A DNA stretch of 64,000 nt from Mucilaginibacter sp. dw_454 (lineage in GTDB: Bacteria > Bacteroidota > Bacteroidia > Sphingobacteriales > Sphingobacteriaceae): assembly GCF_018449775.1 (NCBI RefSeq), contig NZ_JAAVVB010000001.1, forward strand, positions 434,001 through 498,000. The letters are read 5' to 3'. A program made the translations under genes and the position numbers. The notes under the pieces are model-generated. The model did no database searches and was not told the DNA's origin. It saw only the letters and a program-made list of their open reading frames with translations. This document shows, in pieces, positions 18,520-27,333 of the stretch; the first letter of the stretch is position 1; the number at the start of each line of letters is the position of its first letter.

Positions 18520-18870
18520 CTCTCAGCGTGCGGGTTCTTGTCCCGAACATTCGGTACAGGATGACAAATCTATAACGTGTGCAACATCTGTCAGACGCAG
18601 AGCTTCGGGTGAAAGCGGGTAAAACAATAGTGGCCTTGTGCGGCTGCAGGGCTGTCGGGAATGTTGCCTGAAGCGCAGGCCCGGGTGCGACAACCGGCGG
18701 CAACAGGCCCCTGCCCAGGTTTTACCTGATTTGCAGGGCAGAGGCCCGGAGCGCAAAGAAGCCTTGCGACTGACTTGATTTTTTGTTACTTTTTCATCAA
18801 GGAAAAAGTAATGGGCCCTAGCGGCCAAGAGCGCTATAAAAGCGATAAGTAAGCGACCGATCCGGAGATT
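18520..18870 (-). repeat. Dispersed repeat family B, right copy (inverted)
   Basis: On the minus strand it follows the same order as 50687-50935: GATTTTTTGGT-like start, GCAGGGGCCTGTTGCCGCCG, TGTCGCACC, CTTCAGGC, CAGCCCTGCAGCCGCACAAG and TTTCACCCGAAGCTCTG. Together with the left copy it makes an imperfect inverted repeat of more than 600 bases. Confidence 0.75.
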
Positions 18871-18910
18871 GTTACGCTCGTACTCGCTCCCCATGACGTG
18901 GTGGAATAAA

Positions 18911-18944
18911 GTTCGCGATTGCCGCGCTACGCTCGCAATGACAG
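18911..18944. repeat. Half copy of the GTCATTGCGAG palindrome family
   Basis: Only the right-hand arm (GCGATTGCCGCGCTACGCTC, then GCAATGACA) is present, next to a different half (18872-18900, GAGATTGTTACGCTCGTACT). It ends just beyond the restored stop of the aldo/keto reductase gene. Confidence 0.7.
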
Positions 18945-18952
18945 GCTCTTAA

Positions 18953-19904
18953 TTAATAACCACTCGCCACATTCAACAACTCAATCGCCGCTTTATCCAA
19001 ATTTAATCGCACCGCAGCCGTAGTATCCTGCAATTGCTTTAATGAAGTTGCACTGGCAATAGGCGCCGTAACCCCCCGGACGGGCGATAACCCAGGCTAT
19101 CGCAGCCGCTGCGGGTGTAGTGTTGTATTGTGATGCAACCTGATCTAGAGCGTCCAGTATTTTAAAACCGCGATCACTCAGATATTTTTTAACGGCGCCA
19201 CCACGTTGGCTTTTTTCCAGATCAGCTTCAGAACGGTATTTGCCTGATAAAAATCCGCTGGCTAAAGAGAAAAAGGTGATCACACCAAGGTGGTTTTCAA
19301 CGCATAGCGGTTCCAGTTCTTTTTCATAACCTGCACGATCAAACAAATTGTATTCAGGTTGTAATGTTTCATAGCGCGCAAAGCCGTTTGTTTCGCTCAC
19401 TTTTAAAGCTTCCTGTAACCTGGCAGCATTATAGTTTGATGCCCCAATTGCACGTACTTTTCCTTGTTTAATCAGGTCGGTAAAGGTCGACAGTGTTTCT
19501 TCGAATGGTGTGTTCGGGTCATCATCATGCGATTGATACAGATCAATGTAATCAGTCTTCAATCGCGTTAGCGACGCTTCGACAGCTTCGGTGATATATG
19601 CTTTTGATAGCCCCTGCTTACCTTCGCCCATAGGTTTACCTACTTTGGTAGCAATGATCACCTGGTCGCGCTTGCCTGATTTTTTAAGCCAGTTGCCTAT
19701 GATGGCTTCCGACTCGCCGCCTTTATTACCCGGTTTCCATTTAGAGTAAACATCGGCAGTATCAATAAATTCCAGTCCTGAATCTACGTAAGCGTCCAAA
19801 ATTTCGAATGATTGCTTTTCGTCAATCGTCCAACCAAAAACATTGCCGCCAAAACAAAACGGACTTACTTTAATGCCAGACCGGCCCAATTCTCTTTTTT
19901 CCAT
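18953..19904 (-). pseudogene. Aldo/keto reductase, frameshifted near the C-terminus in a G6 run
   Basis: The reading frame from 19904 is a good AKR: LGRSGIKVSPFCFGGNVFGW, the tyrosine in DTADVYSKW, and DYIDLYQSHDDDP with the catalytic histidine. After AWVIARPG it turns into unrelated sequence (GYGAYCQCN) and stops at 18993. Removing one G from the run of six at 19072-19077 restores VTAPIASATSLKQLQDTT and an end LLNVASGY at 18953-18955, as in whole family members. The change may be a real mutation, slippage, or a sequencing error in the homopolymer. The missing part includes the cofactor-binding end. The 79-residue gene upstream lies 13 bases away on the same strand. Confidence 0.85.
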
Positions 19905-19917
19905 AGGGAGATTAAAT

Positions 19918-20157
19918 CTAAGCGTGCAATTTGGTTATTTGTTCGGCCATTTCATCTACCCAACCAAAAAGATACGGTTCGGTACCGGCAACTTTTTGCC
20001 AGTTACCATTTTCATCGGGTGCTATTACCAAATGCAATGTGTCGTCAACGGCATCAAAGCGATAAGCTCTTTTATGCCCTTCAAAAGTAATGTGTGTTAT
20101 TGTACCGTTAACAGGTCCGTCGGTACCGGTTAAGGTTGCTTTAAATTGTTGTTCCAT
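19918..20157 (-). CDS. Small conserved protein of unknown function
   Basis: 79 residues, no signal peptide: MEQQFKATLTGTDGPVNGTI, then TFEGHKRAYRFDAVDDTLHL and VAGTEPYLFGWVDEMAEQI. The pattern is a small beta-rich domain with a C-terminal helix. I do not recognise the family. Its stop lies 13 bases before the aldo/keto reductase start, so the two are probably cotranscribed from a promoter in the 183-bp gap shared with the divergent efflux operon. Confidence 0.7.
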   Translation of the reverse strand: MEQQFKATLTGTDGPVNGTITHITFEGHKRAYRFDAVDDTLHLVIAPDENGNWQKVAGTEPYLFGWVDEMAEQITKLHA

Positions 20158-20226
20158 GGGTTTATAAACAGCTGGAGCCAGGTACTGTTTGTCATAATCA
20201 TGTATACTATTGTGTATAATATCGAT

Positions 20227-20242
20227 ACTATCGGATGATAGT
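20227..20242. promoter_or_regulatory. Operator-like inverted repeat between divergent transcripts
   Basis: ACTATC-GGAT-GATAGT lies between the divergent starts at 20157 (-) and 20341 (+), next to AT-rich text (GTATACTATTGTGTATAATA) at 20200-20220. TetR- or MerR-like regulators of efflux operons bind such sites; no regulator gene is nearby, so this is a suggestion. Confidence 0.3.
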
Positions 20243-20340
20243 AATAAACTCTTTACATAATTAACCTGCTGTGTTAAAACAATTTGCTGAAATTTAGCTT
20301 ATATCATCCAAATGAATTTCAACCGAGTAGCCTTTACAAT

Positions 20341-21696
20341 ATGTTGTTAAAACTAAAATTCACGTGTACGTTACTGCTGCTTTTGGGCCTTACCCGGCTT
20401 TATGCGCAGGATAGCACGTTGGTGGGCAAAACCATCAAATGGGATCTGAGCCAATGCATTGACTATGCCAAGAAAAACAACATCCAGATAAACTCGCTGC
20501 GCCTGTCTAAACAATTAAGTCAACAGGATCTGGAATTGGCCAGGGCCGCTAAATTGCCTGATCTGTCGGCTTCTGCTACACAAAATTTCAGCCATTATAA
20601 TACCAATAATAATGGTAGCGGCTTGAATAACAATGGCAACTCGGGTTTTGTGGCATCGGGTAATTACGGTGTAAATTCATCGGTAACCCTGTTTAACGGC
20701 GGCTTGCTCAATAACACCATCAGTCAAAAGGGTTTGGTATTGCAATCATCCAACCTGAATATTTTGCAGCAGGAGAATGATATCACCCTGCAAATTACAC
20801 AAGCTTACCTGGCTATACTTTTAGACAAAGAAAATATACTGTACAATACCGACCTGGTGAACACCACCATAGCGCAGGTAAAGCTGGAGCAGCAACGTTA
20901 TGATGTGGGCAGTGTGGCGCGTAAAGATCTGATTCAACTGCAAGCCCAGCAAGCTGCAGACCAGTACACATTAACCAACCTCAAAAACACACAACGCAGC
21001 GATGTGCTGACGCTTAAACAATACCTGCTGTTACCGTCAAATGTAGATTTTGATATTGTGCGTCCGGATACTATCGTGACATCCTCATCTGTGGCTGTTA
21101 CGCCATTAAATGAAGCACAAGACAGCGCCTACCGTACCCGACCGGAAATTAAGAATGGGCAACTGGGTGTGCAAATATCACAGTATGATGTAGCTAAGGC
21201 CCAGGCTGGCTATTTGCCTTCGCTCGTGGCTGGTGGCTCTATAGGTTCAGGATATGCTACGGGTTCAGGCAGTGGTTACTTTAACCAGATTGGCAATGGT
21301 TTAACCGAGCAAATTGGTTTAACATTGGCTATACCCATTTTTACCCGCCGCGTAGTACGGACGCAGGTTGAGGAAGCCAAGATCAACGTACAGCAATCAA
21401 AACTCGATTTACAGAATACCAAGTATGTATTGTCGCAAACAGTTGAGCGGGCATACATTAACGTGCAAAATGCGCAGGGACAGTATGATGCCGCCAACGA
21501 GGAATTTAAATACAGCAAGGAAAGCTACCGCATAGCCAGCGAGCAATTAAAGGTGGGCGTGGCTAACACGGTAGACTTTTTATTACAAAAAAACTTGTAC
21601 GTGCAGGCGCAACAGGCCTTTGTACAAGCCAAATACAACTTGATATTAAGCTTAAGAATATACGATTTTTACCGGGGCCAACCTATTAAATTATAA
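20341..21696 (+). CDS. TolC family outer-membrane efflux protein
   Basis: 451 residues from the ATG at 20341, which begins a signal peptide (LLKLKFTCTLLLLLGLTRLYAQ); the longer frame from 20284 lacks one at its start and was not used. Two tandem OEP repeats are seen, each opening with a helix such as LSQCIDYAKKNNIQINSLRL and later EARINV-like coiled coils (VEEAKINVQQSKLDLQNTKY). It forms the trimeric outer-membrane duct. It is the first gene of a four-gene run with the adaptor 9 bases downstream. Confidence 0.95.
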   Translation: MLLKLKFTCTLLLLLGLTRLYAQDSTLVGKTIKWDLSQCIDYAKKNNIQINSLRLSKQLSQQDLELARAAKLPDLSASATQNFSHYNTNNNGSGLNNNGNSGFVASGNYGVNSSVTLFNGGLLNNTISQKGLVLQSSNLNILQQENDITLQITQAYLAILLDKENILYNTDLVNTTIAQVKLEQQRYDVGSVARKDLIQLQAQQAADQYTLTNLKNTQRSDVLTLKQYLLLPSNVDFDIVRPDTIVTSSSVAVTPLNEAQDSAYRTRPEIKNGQLGVQISQYDVAKAQAGYLPSLVAGGSIGSGYATGSGSGYFNQIGNGLTEQIGLTLAIPIFTRRVVRTQVEEAKINVQQSKLDLQNTKYVLSQTVERAYINVQNAQGQYDAANEEFKYSKESYRIASEQLKVGVANTVDFLLQKNLYVQAQQAFVQAKYNLILSLRIYDFYRGQPIKL

Positions 21697-21705
21697 CGTC
21701 ACAAC

Positions 21706-23022
21706 ATGAAAACAGGTTATAGAAGGATATTGATAATCTTAGCAATAGTAGTAGCACTGCTGTTGATATGGTACTTTTTTATACGTAAGCCCGAGGCCCC
21801 CATAGTACTACAAACCGAGAAGCCAATGCACGGCTACATAGCCCAAAGCGTTACGGCAACCGGCAGGATAGAGCCTGAAGATACCGTTACCGTGGGTAGC
21901 CAGGTATCGGGCATTATCTCAAAATTATATGCCGATTTTAACTCGCAGGTAAAAAAAGGTCAGTTACTGGCCGAACTGGATAAATCTCTTTTACAAGCGA
22001 CTTTGGATCAGGCCACCGGCCAGTTACAGAATGCGCAAAGCCAATTGCTCTTTGCCCAGAATAATTTTAACAGGCAGGGCCTGCTTTACAAAACCGATGC
22101 GATAAGCAAAGCCGATTATGATAGCGCGGTGAATACTTACGGTGCCGCTAAAGCGCAGGTAGCCAGTGCAGCGGCCCAGGTACGGTCGGCTAAGAAAAAT
22201 TTATCTTATGCTGATATCTATTCGCCTATTGATGGGGTGGTGCTAAATCGTAGCATTAGTGTTGGTCAGACCGTAGCGGCAAGCTTCAATACACCAACCT
22301 TGTTTGTGATTGCTAAAGACATTACCAAAATGCAAGTGCAAGCCAATGTAGACGAGGCCGATATCGGCGCGGTAAAACAGGGCAACCGCGTAGCATTTAC
22401 CGTGGATGCTTTTATAACCGATCAGTTTAAGGGTATAGTGCAGGAAATTCGTCTGCACCCATCGGTATCATCAAACGTGGTGACTTATACTACCATCATT
22501 ACCACACCGAATGATGATATGAAACTAAAACCGGGCATGACAGCCAACATTATCATCTACACCAAAGAGGTTAACGATGCCATGCTGATCTCGGCAAAAG
22601 CTATTGCTTTTCAGCCTGATTCTGCTTTGTCGAAAGACTACCAAATCGTGGGTAAATTGCCACATAAAGCACATAAACGTGCCGGTGCAGGAGCAGGTGG
22701 TGCCGCCGCCGGCGCAGCAGGTGGAACCCCACACGCCATGAGTAGCCGCAGCGATAGCAGTGGCGTAGTTAAACAAACATCGTACGTTTGGTTACTAAAA
22801 GGTAAACAGATTGTCCAAACACGAATCAAGACTGGCTTGAATGATAACACCCAGGTTGAAGTATTATCAGGCTTAACTGCTGATGATATTGTAATAACCA
22901 GCGCAACCGGCGGTAAACTAAGCACTTCAGGTGGTGCTACAGCAGCAGGTGGTAGTCCGTTTATGCCGGCGCGCCGTGGTGGTGGTGGCGGCGGAGGCGG
23001 TGGAGGAGGCCGTGGCCGATGA
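21706..23022 (+). CDS. MacA-like periplasmic adaptor (HlyD/RND family) with Gly-rich tail
   Basis: 438 residues. An N-terminal membrane anchor (ILIILAIVVALLLIWYFFI) is followed by the lipoyl half VTATGRIEPEDTVTVGSQVSG, a coiled-coil hairpin around residues 95-165, the second lipoyl half DIYSPIDGVVLNRSISVGQTV, and beta-barrel and membrane-proximal parts. Two unusual low-complexity stretches are present: an Ala/Gly insert (AGAGAGGAAAGAAGG, about residues 328-342) and a C-terminal RRGGGGGGGGGGGRGR. It joins the inner-membrane ABC parts to TolC. It overlaps the next gene by four bases (ATGA). Confidence 0.95.
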   Translation: MKTGYRRILIILAIVVALLLIWYFFIRKPEAPIVLQTEKPMHGYIAQSVTATGRIEPEDTVTVGSQVSGIISKLYADFNSQVKKGQLLAELDKSLLQATLDQATGQLQNAQSQLLFAQNNFNRQGLLYKTDAISKADYDSAVNTYGAAKAQVASAAAQVRSAKKNLSYADIYSPIDGVVLNRSISVGQTVAASFNTPTLFVIAKDITKMQVQANVDEADIGAVKQGNRVAFTVDAFITDQFKGIVQEIRLHPSVSSNVVTYTTIITTPNDDMKLKPGMTANIIIYTKEVNDAMLISAKAIAFQPDSALSKDYQIVGKLPHKAHKRAGAGAGGAAAGAAGGTPHAMSSRSDSSGVVKQTSYVWLLKGKQIVQTRIKTGLNDNTQVEVLSGLTADDIVITSATGGKLSTSGGATAAGGSPFMPARRGGGGGGGGGGGRGR

Positions 23023-23786
23023 GCGAAACTAAAAAAGCACTCGAGATCCGCGATCTTAAACGCGAGTTTATCATGGGCAGCGAAACCGTACGCGCACTCA
23101 AAGGGATCTCTTTTGATATCAATACCGGCGAGTTTGTAACCATTATGGGTAGCAGCGGTTCGGGGAAAACCACTTTGCTCAATATCCTGGGCTGTTTGGA
23201 TAAGCCCACCATCGGCAATTATTTCCTGGATGGTGTCGATGTTAAAAAACTAAACCGCGATGAGCTGGCGGTGTTGCGCAATCATAAAATAGGCTTCGTG
23301 TTCCAGGCTTATAATTTGCTGGCGCGGACGTCGGCTTTAGAGAATGTAGAGTTACCCTTGCTCTACAATAAAGATATCAGCGTAAGCGAACGCCGCGACC
23401 GGGCCATGGATGCTTTGAAAGCCGTTAAGCTGGATAATCGGTTCGACCACATGCCAAATCAATTATCGGGCGGGCAGCAGCAGCGTGTGGCTATTGCCAG
23501 GGCGCTGGTTAATCAGCCGGTAATGATCCTGGCCGATGAGGCTACGGGTAACCTGGATAGCCGTACATCGTATGAGATCATGGCATTAATGCAGGATCTG
23601 AATACCGCGCAAGGCAAAACCATTGTATTTGTTACGCATGAGCCGGATATTGCCGCGTTTAGCAGCCGTACTATACAATTGCGTGACGGCATCATCCAAA
23701 AAGATACTAAAAACGAAAACAGGAAATCGGCTAAAGAAATGCTGGCTGCCTTACCTGTTACAGACGATTATAACATATCATCATGA
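23019..23786 (+). CDS. MacB/LolD-type ABC ATPase
   Basis: 255 residues. Walker A is GSSGSGKT (44-51), the Q-loop is VFQAYNLL, the signature LSGGQQQRVAIARAL, Walker B MILADEATGNLD and the H-loop VTHEPDIA. The TGNLDSRTS segment after Walker B marks the MacB/LolD/FtsE group. The ATPase is encoded apart from its permease, unlike E. coli MacB in which both are fused. It overlaps both neighbours by four bases, so expression of the three is coupled. Confidence 0.96.
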   Translation: MSETKKALEIRDLKREFIMGSETVRALKGISFDINTGEFVTIMGSSGSGKTTLLNILGCLDKPTIGNYFLDGVDVKKLNRDELAVLRNHKIGFVFQAYNLLARTSALENVELPLLYNKDISVSERRDRAMDALKAVKLDNRFDHMPNQLSGGQQQRVAIARALVNQPVMILADEATGNLDSRTSYEIMALMQDLNTAQGKTIVFVTHEPDIAAFSSRTIQLRDGIIQKDTKNENRKSAKEMLAALPVTDDYNISS

Positions 23787-25003
23787 ATATTGCTAACCTG
23801 TTCCGCATTGCGTACCGTGCCCTGCTTAGAAATAAGCTGAGGGCCTTTTTGACCATGCTGGGTATTATCATCGGTGTGGCATCGGTTATTGCGATGGTGG
23901 CCATAGGGCAGGGCTCAAAGCAAAGTATTCATGACCAGCTATCGAGCATGGGTACCAATATGCTTACCGTGCAACCGGCCAGTAACCTTAACGGCGGTGT
24001 AAAGATAGCAGGCGCAAGCTTCCAGACGCTGACTATAAAAGATATTGTGGCCTTAAAAACCAATCCACAATACATCACTGAAATATCGCCATCGGTAAGT
24101 TCAAAAGGGCAAGCTATCAATGGTCCGCTTAACTGGCCTACCACCATGAGTGGCGTTGATCCGGCGTACCTTGATATCCGTAAACTTACGGTTAAAGATG
24201 GTATCGCATTTACAGAGAACGATGTGTTGACATCGGCCAAAGTTTGTTTGATAGGGCAGACAGTTATTGATAATCTTTTTCCAAATGGCGAAAACCCGAT
24301 AGGCAAGATCATTCGTTTCGGGCATATTCCTTTCCAGATCATCGGCGTATTAAGCCCAAAAGGTTTCAATACTTTCGGGCAGGATCAGGATGATATCCTG
24401 ATAGCGCCATATACCACAGTGCAAAAACGAATTCTGGCGACCATTTACTACTCCAATATCTACGCATCAGCCGCCAGCGAAGACGTAACCGATCAAGCCG
24501 TACAGGAAATGACCGATAAGCTGCGTGCCTCGCACCGCCTGCGCGACAGCGAGGATAACGACTTTACCGTTCGTACCCAACAAGAGCTGATTGCAACTTT
24601 AAGCTCAACCAGTGGCTTATTAACCGTACTGCTTACCGTTGTTGCCGGGATATCGCTGGTAATTGGTGGTATCGGTATCATGAATATCATGTATGTATCG
24701 GTAACCGAGCGTACCAAAGAAATTGGTCTGCGGATGTCTATCGGTGCGCGTGGTAAAGATATCATGATGCAATTTTTACTGGAAGCTGTACTGATCAGTA
24801 TTACGGGCGGTGTTATCGGCGTATGCCTGGGCTTTGTATCTACCTGGGTAGTTACGGCTACGCTGGGCTGGCCAACTATTATTTCTGAATCCTCGGTGGT
24901 ATTATCATTCTTTGTCTGCGCCATAACCGGGATCTTTTTTGGTTATTACCCGGCACAATCTGCTTCGCGATTGGATCCGATTGAGGCATTAAGGTACGAG
25001 TAG
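23783..25003 (+). CDS. MacB-type ABC permease (FtsX-like)
   Basis: 406 residues. One membrane helix near residues 20-45 (LRAFLTMLGIIIGVASVIAM) is followed by a large periplasmic MacB_PCD domain (about 50-270). Three C-terminal helices form the FtsX domain, including GGIGIMNIMYVSVTERTKEIGLR, a conserved coupling segment. It ends PIEALRYE as whole family members do. With TolC, MacA-like adaptor and ATPase it makes a tripartite exporter, probably for a macrolide-like, peptide or lipid substrate. Last gene of the operon. Confidence 0.96.
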   Translation: MNIANLFRIAYRALLRNKLRAFLTMLGIIIGVASVIAMVAIGQGSKQSIHDQLSSMGTNMLTVQPASNLNGGVKIAGASFQTLTIKDIVALKTNPQYITEISPSVSSKGQAINGPLNWPTTMSGVDPAYLDIRKLTVKDGIAFTENDVLTSAKVCLIGQTVIDNLFPNGENPIGKIIRFGHIPFQIIGVLSPKGFNTFGQDQDDILIAPYTTVQKRILATIYYSNIYASAASEDVTDQAVQEMTDKLRASHRLRDSEDNDFTVRTQQELIATLSSTSGLLTVLLTVVAGISLVIGGIGIMNIMYVSVTERTKEIGLRMSIGARGKDIMMQFLLEAVLISITGGVIGVCLGFVSTWVVTATLGWPTIISESSVVLSFFVCAITGIFFGYYPAQSASRLDPIEALRYE

Positions 25004-25017
25004 GAAATCACACAAGT

Positions 25018-25095
25018 TTGTCATTGCGAGGAGGAACGACGAAGCAATCGCGAGCTTTTCTCCTTGCGATTGCCACGCTACGCTCGCAATGACAA
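25018..25095. repeat. Dispersed imperfect palindrome (GTCATTGCGAG family)
   Basis: One of the cleanest copies: TTGTCATTGCGAGGAGGAAC and GCTACGCTCGCAATGACAA, with inner GCAATCGCGAG / CTTGCGATTGCC. It lies directly after the efflux operon and may act as its transcript end. Confidence 0.85.
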
Positions 25096-25136
25096 AAAAA
25101 GTTTAATGGTGAGTTCATTCTCCTATCTTTACCCCA

Positions 25137-25382
25137 ATGGAGCCCATCAAACCCGACTCAAAGATCCTCGTAGACATTGTACAAACCCGTATGCCGTTTG
25201 GTAAGTACAAAGGCACTTTCATCAGCGATCTGCCGGTTTACTATCTCGAGTGGCTCAAAAACAAAGGTTTTCCTCCGGGCAAAATGGGCATGATGTTGTC
25301 GAGTGTTTATGAGATCAAGATCAACGGACTAAACAGTATCCTGATCATGGTGAAAAATGCTTTGAAGGCGCAGACGAGATGA
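25137..25382 (+). CDS. DUF3820 family protein
   Basis: 81 residues. MPFGKYKGTFISDLPVYYLE (about 20-39) is the DUF3820 signature, with FPPGKMGMMLSSVYEIKING after it. The fold resembles the putative quorum-sensing-regulated protein group; function is unknown and no partner is nearby. TATCTTTA lies about 10 bases before the start and could be a -7 box. Cytosolic. Confidence 0.82.
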   Translation: MEPIKPDSKILVDIVQTRMPFGKYKGTFISDLPVYYLEWLKNKGFPPGKMGMMLSSVYEIKINGLNSILIMVKNALKAQTR

Positions 25383-25440
25383 CCGCTGCATGACCATCTG
25401 CAAAACAGAATGATGCGTATATTGGTTAAACACTTTGATT

Positions 25441-26097
25441 ATGAAAAATTCAATTCTGTATATTTTATTTAGTTTAGTGATAGTTGGTTGTGCCAACGGC
25501 CAGGATAATCCCAATGATCTGAAATTAGTGTCCGTGCCGCAACCCAAAGCCGGGCAGGCGGTAGCTACTTTTGCTGGTGGCTGTTTCTGGGCCATGGGCG
25601 AGGCCATGGCCGAATTAAAGGGTGTAGACCACGTTATAGCCGGCTTTGCAGGCGGTACAACCAAAAATCCCACTTACGACGAAGTTTGTACCCGCACCAC
25701 AGGCCACGCCGAAACGGTACAGGTTTATTATGACCCTAAAATCATTAGTTTTCAGAAACTGGCTGAGGCTTTCTTTTACGCTCATAACCCAACCGAATTA
25801 AATTACCAGGGACCTGATGAGGGCACCGATTACCGGTCCATTGCCTTCTATCGTACGCCACAAGAAAAAGCCGGGATAGAAGCGCTGATCAAAAATATCA
25901 ATGCATCGCATCGGTACAATTCTCCGGTGGTTACTTTGATACAACCTTTTACCGTTTTTTACGGTGCCGAGCGTTATCACCAGGGATATTTTAAACAGCA
26001 CCCTACCAGTGCCTATATCGAGTCGGTATCGCTACCCAAAGTATTAAAAATGCGTGCCGCCGAAAAAGCGTTTTTGAAGCCTCAGTTTCAGAAATAG
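25441..26097 (+). CDS. msrA: Peptide methionine (S)-S-oxide reductase, lipoprotein
   Basis: 218 residues from the ATG at 25441 (a TTG six bases earlier is less likely). A lipoprotein signal ends VIVGC (Cys17), so the enzyme is anchored in the envelope. The catalytic cysteine is Cys48 in GGCFWAMGEAM; GFAGGTTKNPTYDEV and TGHAETVQVYYDP are the classical MsrA blocks. YHQGYF is near the C-terminus. It repairs methionine sulfoxide in envelope proteins with a periplasmic thiol donor. No MsrB is fused or adjacent. A hairpin terminator follows at once. Confidence 0.94.
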   Translation: MKNSILYILFSLVIVGCANGQDNPNDLKLVSVPQPKAGQAVATFAGGCFWAMGEAMAELKGVDHVIAGFAGGTTKNPTYDEVCTRTTGHAETVQVYYDPKIISFQKLAEAFFYAHNPTELNYQGPDEGTDYRSIAFYRTPQEKAGIEALIKNINASHRYNSPVVTLIQPFTVFYGAERYHQGYFKQHPTSAYIESVSLPKVLKMRAAEKAFLKPQFQK

Positions 26098-26117
26098 TAG
26101 CCACAAGCATATTTAAG

Positions 26118-26146
26118 AAGTCGCCCATTAATGGCGACTTTTTTTA
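26118..26146 (+). terminator. Rho-independent terminator of msrA
   Basis: AAGTCGCC pairs with GGCGACTT around CATTAAT, followed by a T-tract. Confidence 0.88.
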
Positions 26147-26210
26147 TTACTAACCATTTCTTTACAGTTAAAATAGATATATTCGGCTTAGTAAAAATCT
26201 AAGCCTGGCC

Positions 26211-27314
26211 ATGAAGTATTTATTTAGTCTGATTATTTTGTGCTGTCTCCAGATCGGGGCTTTCGCACAGACTACCTATACCATTAGCGGCACCGTTACA
26301 GACACTACAGGTAAAAAGCTGCAGTCTGCTACTGTATTTATTGCCGGCACTGAGCAAGCAACTATGACTGACGATCAGGGCCATTTTGTTTTTTACCGCT
26401 TAACCCCGGGTAACTACCAGGTTGTGGTAAATATGTTAGGCTACAATTATGTAAAAAAAGCCATCGCCTTAAAAGACAAACCCGAAGTTGTTGATATAGC
26501 GCTTGGCGAAAAACAGATAGCCCTGCAAGAAGTTAAGATTAACGATACCAGGCATTTGCCAAAGCCGTGGCAAATTAAAATGTTTCTTAAAGTTTTTATC
26601 GGGACTGTTGTTTTTGCTAATGAATGCAAGGTCTTAAATCCCGAAATATTGAGGTTTAAAGAGCAGGGTATTGCGGTATTAGCCACTACCTCAGACTTTT
26701 TGATTGTCGAAAATAAAGCCCTGGGTTACCGTATAAAATACCTGCTCCGGTTTTTTCAATATGTCCCACGTGAGAATCGATATTTTTATGACGGAGACTA
26801 TTCTTTCGAACCCATGACCGGTACGCCCGAACAGCAATTGGTGTGGGAGCGAAACCGTAAAATTGCTTACCTGGGTTCGTTTATGCATTACCTGCGATCG
26901 TTGTACGCGCAAACCGCTCAAAAAGAAGGTTTTTTAACCTACCAGGTCACTACTATTGATTACCCCGTAATGGACATGAAACCGGCCCCAATTTTTTCCG
27001 AACAAATAATTAAGCGCGAAAGCGGCGACCAGGCGGCGTTTAAATTTGGCGGCAATTGGTTCTATGTTGTTTACGACCCCAAAAAGGCCGCAGCCGCAAC
27101 CGAAGTTGTTGTTACAAATGATAAAGACAAACGTTTATATAATCCCGAACCACATGGTTCTGTTTTTAGGATAGGTGGAAAATTCGACAACAGAGGCAGT
27201 TTGGATGAATACGAAAATATAACTATCAGGGGCTGGTGGACAACAAAAAGGATAGCCTGGCAGTTGCCTTATGAATACGAATATGTTGCCGACGATCACC
27301 CGGTGAATAAATAA
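26211..27314 (+). CDS. Carboxypeptidase-like regulatory domain protein, exported (paralogue 1)
   Basis: 367 residues. A signal peptide ends near IGAFAQ (residue 20). Residues 22-110 form a carboxypeptidase-regulatory-like (Ig-type) domain: ISGTVTDTTGKKLQSATVFI, GNYQVVVNMLGY. The same domain stands in front of TonB-dependent receptors, but no receptor barrel follows; the C-terminal ~250 residues are a conserved domain with TSDFLIVENKALGYRIKYLL and FEPMTGTPEQQ. The role is unknown; an envelope protein is likely. It is followed 19 bases later by a close relative, so the pair is a tandem duplication. Confidence 0.85.
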   Translation: MKYLFSLIILCCLQIGAFAQTTYTISGTVTDTTGKKLQSATVFIAGTEQATMTDDQGHFVFYRLTPGNYQVVVNMLGYNYVKKAIALKDKPEVVDIALGEKQIALQEVKINDTRHLPKPWQIKMFLKVFIGTVVFANECKVLNPEILRFKEQGIAVLATTSDFLIVENKALGYRIKYLLRFFQYVPRENRYFYDGDYSFEPMTGTPEQQLVWERNRKIAYLGSFMHYLRSLYAQTAQKEGFLTYQVTTIDYPVMDMKPAPIFSEQIIKRESGDQAAFKFGGNWFYVVYDPKKAAAATEVVVTNDKDKRLYNPEPHGSVFRIGGKFDNRGSLDEYENITIRGWWTTKRIAWQLPYEYEYVADDHPVNK

Positions 27315-27333
27315 CAAACCGAAAACTTATCCG

